Source: Bufo bufo (Eukaryota; Chordata; Amphibia; Anura; Bufonidae). From it: 64,000 nt of DNA. The position numbers and the translations under genes were made by a program. Below the pieces are notes generated by a model. That model worked only from the letters and a program-made list of their open reading frames with translations, was not told the origin of the DNA and ran no database searches. The stretch lies in assembly GCF_905171765.1 (NCBI RefSeq), contig NC_053397.1:1692946-1756945 (forward strand), given 5' to 3'. Shown here piece by piece: positions 56,025-64,000 of the stretch. Every line of letters starts with the position of its first letter. The first letter of the stretch is position 1.

Positions 56025-57560
56025 AAGCAAATACCGCCATATCAGCATGGCTTCGTGAGGGATCGGTCATGTCAAACTAATGTAAACAGTTTCTATGAGG
56101 AAGTAAGTTCTAGACTTGACAGCGGCGAATCAATGGATGTCGTATATCTGGACTTCTCCAAAGCATCTGACACTGTACCACATAAAAGGTTAGTATATAA
56201 AATGAGAATGCTCGGACTGGGAGAAAATCGTCTGTATGTGGGTAAGTAACTGGCTGAGGGATAGAAAACAGAGGGTGGGTATTAACGGTACACACTCAGA
56301 TTGGGTCACTGTCACTAGTGGGGTACCTCAGGGGTCAGTACTGGAGGGGTCACTGTCACTAGTGGGGTACTACAGGGGTCAGTACTGGAGAAGTCACTGT
56401 CACTAGTGGGGTACTACAGGGGTCAGTACTGGAGGGGTCACTGTCACTAGTGGGGTACCACAGGGGTCAGTACTGGAGGGGTCACTGTCACTAGTGGGGT
56501 ACCACAGAGGTCAGTACTGGAGGGGTCACTGTCACTAGTGGAGTACCTCAGTGGTCAGTACTGGGGGAGGGGTCACTGTCACTAGTGGGGTACCACAGGG
56601 GTCAGTACTGGAGGGGTCACTGTCACTAGTGGGGTACCTCAGGGGTCAGTACTGGAGGGGTCACTGTCACTAGTGGGGTACCACAGGGGTCAGTACTGGA
56701 GGGGTCACTGTCACTAGTGGGGTACCTCAGGGGTCAGTACTATAGGGGTCACTGTCACTAGTGGGGTACCACAGGGGTCAGTACTGGAGGGGTCACTGTC
56801 ACTAGTGGGGTACTACAGGGGTCAGTACTGGAGGGGTCACTGTCACTAGTGGGGTACCACAGGGGTCAGTACTGGAGGGGTCACTGTCACTAGTGGGGTA
56901 CAACAGGGGTCAGTACTGGAGGGGTCACTGTCACTAGTGGGGTACCTCAGGGGTCAGTACTGGAGGGGTCACTGTCACTAGTGGGGTACCACAGGGGTCA
57001 GTACTGGAGGGGTCACTGTCACTAGTGGGGTACCACAGGGGTCAGTACTGGAGGGGTCACTGTCACTAGTGGGGTACAACAGGGGTCAGTACTGGAGGGG
57101 TCACTGTCACTAGTGGGGTACCTCAGAGGTCAGTACTGGAGGGGTCACTGTCACTAGTGGGGTACCACAGGGGTCAGTACTGGAGGGGTCACTGTCACTA
57201 GTGGGGTACCACAGGGGTCAGTACTGGAGGGGTTACTGTCACTAGTGGGGTACCGCAGGGGTCAGTATTGGAGGGGTCACTGTCACTAGTGGAGTACCTC
57301 AGGGGTCAGTAATGGAGGGATCACTGTCACTAGTGGGGTACCACAGGGGTCAGTAATGGAGGGGTCACTGTCACTAGTGGGGTACCTCAGGGGTCAGTAC
57401 TGGAGGGGTCACTGTCACTAGTGGGGTACCTCAGGGGTCAGTATTGGGCCCTATTCTCTTCAATATATTTATTAATGATCTTGTAGAAGGCTTGCATAGT
57501 AAAGTATAAATTTTCGCAGATGACACTAAACTGTGTAAAGTAATTAAAACGGAAGAGGAC
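56025..57560 (+). pseudogene. CR1/L2-like LINE RT, copy 2, split by minisatellites
   Basis: The plus-strand RT starts at AAGCAAATACCGCC. It contains HGFVRDRSCQTN (one substitution from copy 1), motif A VVYLDFSKASDTVPHKR (about 56137-56190), then a frame break and LRDRK. At 56303 the reading [16 protein letters not shown] motif B2, is reached and this segment is expanded about 26 times. After the array the gene resumes with GVPQGSVLG and continues to the catalytic FADD (57513-57524), preceded by one stop. At TEEDSIL (57548 on) it passes into the second array. Order and spacing match a LINE RT apart from the expansions. Confidence 0.92.
56303..57448 (+). repeat. 44-bp minisatellite derived from RT codons (about 26 copies)
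   Basis: The unit GTCACTGTCACTAGTGGGGT + ACCTCAGGGGTCAGTACTGG + AGGG recurs every 44 bases (56305, 56349, 56393, 56437, 56481). The first unit is in phase with the RT gene, where it encodes [13 protein letters not shown]. As 44 is not a multiple of three the frame shifts at each unit. Variants CCTCAG/CCACAG/CTACAG/CAACAG alternate. The last unit runs straight into the continuing RT sequence. Confidence 0.96.
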
Positions 57561-60500
57561 AGTATACTGTATATATATACTACAGAGGACAGTATACTGT
57601 ATATATACTACAGAGGACAGTATACGGTATATATACTACAAAGGACAGTATACTGTATATATACTGCAGAGGACAGTATACTGTATATATACTACAGAGG
57701 ACAGTATACTGTATATATATATATATATACTACAAAAGACAGTATACTGTGTATATATACTACAGAGGACATTATACTGTATATATACTACAGAGGGCAG
57801 TATACTGTATATATACTACAGAGGACAGTATACTGTATATACACTACAAAAGACAGTATACTGTATATATATATACTACAGAAGACAGTATACTGTATAT
57901 ATATATACTACAGAAGACAGAATACTGTATATATATATACTACAGAGGACAGTATACTGTATATATATACTACAGAAGACAGTATACTGTATATATACTA
58001 CAGAGGACAATATGCTGTATATATACTACAGAGGACAGTATACTGTATATATACTATAGAGGACAATATACTGTATATATACTACAGAGGACAGTATACT
58101 GTATATATACTACAGAGGACAGTATACTGTATATATACACTACAGAGGACAGTATACTGTATATATACACCAGAGGACACTCTATATATACTACAGAGGA
58201 CAGTATACTTTATATATGCTACAGAGGACAGTATACTGTGTATTTATATACTACAGAAGACAGTATACTGTATATATGTACAACAGAGGACAGTATACTT
58301 TATATATACTACAGAGGACAGTATACTGTATATATACTACAGAGGACAATATACTGTGTATATATATACACCAGAGGACACTCTATATATACTACAGAGG
58401 ACAGTATACTTTATATATGCTACAGAGGACAGTATACTGTATATTTATATACTACAGAAGACAGTATACTGTATATATACTACAGAGGACAGTATACTCT
58501 ATATATACTACAGAGGACAGTATACTGTATATATATACTACAGAGGACAGAATACTGTATATATATACTACAGAAGACAGTATACTGTATATATATACTA
58601 CAGAGGACAGTATACTTTATATATACTACAGAGGACAGTATACTGTATATATACTACAGAGGACAGTATACTGTGTATATATATATACACCAGAGGACAC
58701 TCTATATATACTACAGAGGACAGTATACTTTATATATGCTACAGAGGACAGTATACTGTATATTTATATACTACAGAAGACAGTATACTGTATATATATA
58801 CTACAGAGGACAGTATACTGTATATATATACTACAGAGGACAGTGTACTGTATATTTATATACTACAGAGGACAGTATACTGTATATATATACTACAGAA
58901 GACAGTATACTGTATATATATACTACAGAGGACAGTATACTGTATATATATACTACAGAGGACAGTATACTGTGTATATATATACTACAGAGGACAGTAT
59001 ACTGTGTATATATATACTACAGAGGACAGTATACTGTATATATATACTACAGAGGACAGTATACTGTGTATATACTACAGAGGACAGTACACTATATATA
59101 TATATACTACAGAAGACAGTATACTGTATATATATACTACAGAGGACAGTATACTGTGTATATACTACAGAGGACAGTACACTATATATATATACTACAG
59201 AAGACAGTATACTGTATATATATACTACAGAGGACAGTATACTGTATATATACTACAGAAGACAGTATACTGTATATATACTACAGAGGACAATATACTG
59301 TATATATATACTACAGAGGACAGTATACTGTATATACACTACAGAGGACAGTATACTGTATATATATACTACAGAGGACAGTATACTGTATATACACTAC
59401 AGAGGACAGTATACTGTATATATATACTACAGAGGACAGTATACTGTATATTTATATACTACAGAAGACAGTATACTGTATATATATACTACAGAGGACA
59501 GTATACTGTATATATATACTACAGAGGACAGTATACTGTATATATACTACAGAGGACAGTATACTGTATATATATACTACAGAAGACAGTATACTGTATA
59601 TATATACTACAGAGGATAGTATACTGTATATATATACTACAGAGGACAGTATACTGTATATACACTACAGAGGACAGTATACTGTATATATACATTAGAG
59701 GACAGTATACTGTATATTTATATACTACAGAGGACAGTATACTGTATATATATACTACAGAGGACAGTATACTGTATATATATACTACAGAGGACAGTAT
59801 ACTGTGTATATACTACAGAGGACAGTACACTATATATATATATACTACAGAGGACAGTATACTGTATATATACACTACAGAGGACAGTATACTGTGTATA
59901 TATACTACAGAGGACAGTATACTGTATATATACTACAGAGGGCAGTATACTGTATATATACTACAGAGGACAGTATACTGTATATATACTACAGAAGGAC
60001 AGTATACTTTATATATATACTACAGAGGACAGTATACTGTATATATATACTACAGAAGACAGTATACTGTATATATATACTACAGAGGACAGTATACTGT
60101 ATATATATACTACAGAGGACAGTATACTGTATATATACTACAGAGGACAATATACTGTGTATATATACTACCAGAGGACAGTATACGGTATATATAATAC
60201 AGAGGACAGTATACTTTATATATTCTACAGAGGACAGTATACTGTATATATATACTACAGAGGACAGTATACTGTATATATATACTACAGTTGACAGTAT
60301 ACTGTATATATACTACAGAGGACACTCTATATATACTACAGAGGACAGTATACTTTATATATGCTACAGAGGACAGTATACTGTATATATATACTACAGA
60401 GGACAGTATACTGTATATATATACTACAGAGGACAGTATACTTTATATATACTACAGAGGACAGTATACTGTATATATATACTACAGAAGACAGTATACT

Positions 60501-63500
60501 GTATATATATACTACAGAGGACAGTATACTTTATATATACTACAGAGGACAGTATACTGTATATATACTACAGAGGACAATATACTGTGTATATATATAC
60601 ACCAGAGGACACTCTATATATACTACAGAGGACAGTATACTTTATATATGCTACAGAGGACAGTATACTGTATATATACTACAGAGGACAGTATACTGTA
60701 TATATATACTACAGAGGACATTATACTGTATATATATACTACAGAGGACAGTATACTGTATATATATACTACAGAGGACAGTATACTGTATATATAATAC
60801 AGAGGACAGTATACGGTATATATATACTACAGAGGACAATATACTCTATATATACTACAGAGGACAGTACACTGTATATACACTACAGAGGACAGTATAC
60901 TGTATATACACTACAGAGGACAATATACTGTGTATATATATACACCAGAGGACACTCTATATATACTACAGAGGACAGTATACTTTATATATACTACAGA
61001 GGACAGTATACTGTATATATACTACAGAGGACAATATACTGTGTATATATATACACCAGAGGACACTCTATATATACTACAGAGGACAGTATACTGTATA
61101 TATACTACAGAGGACAGTATACTGTATATATACTACAGAGGACAGTATACTGTATATATACTACAGAGGACAGTATACTGTATATACACTACAGAGGACA
61201 GTATACTGTATATACACTACAGAGGACAGTATACTGTATATATATACTACAGAGGACAGTATACTGTATATATATACTACAGAGGACATTATACTGTATA
61301 TATATACTACAGAGGACAGTATACTGTATATATATACTACAGAGGACAGTATACTGTATATATACTACAGAGGACAGTATACGGTATATATATACTACAG
61401 AGGACAATATACTCTATATATACTACAGAGGACAGTATACTGTATATACACTACAGAGGACAGTATACTGTATATATACTACAGAGGACAATATACTGTG
61501 TATATATATACACCAGAGGACACTTTATATATACTACAGAGGACAGTATACTTTATATATGCTACAGAGGACAGTATACTGTATATTTATATACTACAGA
61601 AGACAGTATACTGTATATATATACTACAGAGGACAGTATACTGTATATATATACTACAGAGGACAGTGTACTGTATATTTATATACTACAGAGGACAGTA
61701 TACTGTATATATATACTACAGAAGACAGTATACTGTATATATATACTACAGAGGACAGTATACTGTATATATATACTACAGAGGACAGTATACTGTATAT
61801 TTATATACTACAGAGGACAGTATACTGTATATATATACTACAGAGGACAGTATACTGTATATATATACTACAGAGGACAGTATACTTAATATATATATAC
61901 TACAGAGGACAGTATACTTTATATATGCTACAGAGGACAGTATACTGTATATATATACTACAGAGGACAGTATACTGTATATATATACTACAGAAGACAG
62001 TATACTGTATATATATACTACAGAGGACAGTATACTGTATATATACTACAGAGGACAGTATACTGTATATATACATTAGAGGACAGTATACTGTATATAT
62101 ACTACAGAGGACAGTATACTGTATATATATACTACAGAGGACAGTATACTTTATATATATACTACAGAGGACAGTATACTTTATATATGCTACAGAGGAC
62201 AGTATACTGTATATATATACTACAGAGGACAGTATACTGTATATATATATACTACAGAAGACAGTATACTGTATATATATACTACAGAGGACAGTATACT
62301 GTATATATACTACAGAGGACAGTATACTGTATATATATACTACAGAGGACTGTATACTGTATATATACTATAGAGGACAGTATACTGTATATATATACTA
62401 CAGAGGACAGTATACTGTATATATACTACAGAGGACAGTATAATGTATATATACTACAGAGGACAGTATACTGTATATATACTACATAGGACAGTATACT
62501 GTATATATACACTACAGAGGACAGTATACTGTATATATACACTACAGAGGACAGTATACTGTATATATACACTACAGAGGACAGTATACTGTATATATAC
62601 TACAGAGGACAGTATACTGTATATATACTACAGAGGACAGTATACTGTATATATATACTACAGAGGACATTATACTGTATATATATACTACAGAGGACAG
62701 TATACTGTATATATACACTACAGAGGACAGTATACTGTATATATATACTACAGAGGACAGTATACTGTATATATATACTACAGAGGACAGTATACTGTAT
62801 ATATATACTACAGAGGACAGTATACTGTATATATACACTACAGAGGACAGTATACTGTATATATATACTACAGAGGACTGTATACTGTATATATACTACA
62901 GAGGACAGTATACTGTATATATATACTACAGAGGACAGTATACTGTATATATATACTACAGAAGACAGTATACTGTATATATATACTACAGAGGACAGTA
63001 TACTTTATATATACTACAGAGGACAGTATACTGTATATATACTACAGAGGACAATATACTGTGTATATATATACACCAGAGGACACTCTATATATACTAC
63101 AGAGGACAGTATACTTTATATATGCTACAGAGGACAGTATACTGTATATATACTACAGAGGACAGTATACTGTATATATATACTACAGAAGACAGTATAC
63201 TGTATATATACTACAGAGGACAGTATACTGTATATATACTACAGAGGACAGTATACTGTATATATACTACAGAGGACAGTATACTGTATATATATATATA
63301 TATATATACTACAAAAGACAGTATACTGTGTATATATACTACAGAGGACAGTATACTGTATATATACTACAGAAGACAGTATACTGTATATATATATACT
63401 ACAGAAGACAGTATACTGTATATATATACTACAGAAGACAGAATACTGTATATATATATACTACAGAGGACAGTATACTGTATATATATACTACAGAAGA

Positions 63501-64000
63501 CAGTATACTGTATATATACTACAGAGGACAATATGCTGTATATATACTACAGAGGACAGTATACTGTATATATACTACAGAGGACAATATACTGTGTATA
63601 TATATACACCAGAGGACACTCTATATATACTACAGAGGACAGTATACTTTATATATGCTACAGAGGACAGTATACTGTATATTTATATACTACAGAAGAC
63701 AGTATACTGTATATATATACTACAGAGGACAGTATACTGTATATATATACTACAGAGGACAGTATACTTTATATATATACTACAGAGGACAGTATACTTT
63801 ATATATGCTACAGAGGACAGTATACTGTATATATATACTACAGAGGACAGTATACTGTATATATATACTACAGAAGACAGTATACTGTATATATATACTA
63901 CAGAGGACAGTATACTTTATATATACTACAGAGGACAGTATACTGCATACATACTACAGTGGACAGTATACTGTATATATACTACAGAGGACAATATACT
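57554..64000 (+). repeat. 28-30-bp minisatellite derived from RT codons, over 6.4 kb
   Basis: The unit is ACAGAGGACAGTATACTGTA + TATATATACT; length is 28, 30 or more according to the number of TA pairs. It begins in frame inside the RT gene: GAAGAGGACAGTATACTG encodes E-E-D-S-I-L, and the 30-base form gives TTEDSILYIY repeats, hence frames of up to 879 codons. Variants include GAAGACAG, GTGTATATATATACACCAGA and TTTATATATGCT. The array runs off the window, so its full length is unknown. Palindromic words AGTATACT and ATACTGTAT are in every unit. Confidence 0.97.

Noticed and set aside
57749..62443. Tyrosine-rich repeat proteins in the final array
   Set aside because: They are products of TA-rich 28-30-bp units; only the first few codons continue a real gene, the LINE RT.

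Overview
The window looks like gene-poor, repeat-dominated nuclear DNA of a vertebrate, most probably an anuran amphibian (frog or toad). The reasons are several damaged Tc1 transposons, a BED-finger hAT transposon with a frog-type terminal sequence, Ty3/gypsy elements (one with the unusual PR-INT-RT-RH order), a retrovirus-like gag-pro-RT remnant, L1-like and CR1/L2-like LINEs, and many kilobases of minisatellite. I found no intact host protein gene, no intact tRNA or rRNA, no CRISPR and nothing prokaryotic. The species cannot be named from the sequence alone.

Layout. 1-1.85 kb: 3' part of a Tc1 element that ends exactly at the edge of a long palindrome. 2.5-6.5 kb: decayed retrovirus-like element (gag, two retropepsin-like domains, part of RT). 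7.4-9.9 kb: LTR-like fragment, then a minus-strand gypsy-type LTR element with a gag-like gene. 9.9-16.8 kb: minus-strand hAT transposon with a 100-bp tandem array between its probable promoter and its transposase; a 1.1-kb LTR-like insert splits that array. 17.0-20.75 kb: minus-strand Gmr1-like gypsy element. 20.76-21.8 kb: another Tc1. 23.2-25.9 kb: 45-bp minisatellite. 28.6-30.9 kb: inverted repeat, then 41-bp and 24-bp minisatellites. 30.9-44.6 kb: a 12.7-kb 32-bp minisatellite joined to a second 32-bp array. 44.6-49.6 kb: exon-like sequence, C-rich repeats, a palindromic pair of tRNA-like sequences, a 292-bp-arm palindrome holding a copied Tc1/L1 junction, and an LTR with PBS. 49.7-52.9 kb: minus-strand L1-like LINE split by a complete Tc1. 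53.4-54.8 kb: 67-bp array and a second tRNA-like palindrome. 54.9-64 kb: two copies of a CR1/L2-like LINE; the plus-strand copy is expanded at two separate places in its RT gene into minisatellites (44-bp and 28-30-bp), the second running off the window.

Nothing here acts as a working pathway. The window is best read as a record of nested insertions, palindrome formation and runaway tandem duplication. Tandem arrays account for about 28 of the 64 kb. The very long open frames of the arrays come from stop-free repeat units and should not be read as proteins. The best leads are the two LINE-RT-derived minisatellites, the paired inverted tRNA-like elements, the palindrome with templated filler, and a 9-base core shared by three arrays.
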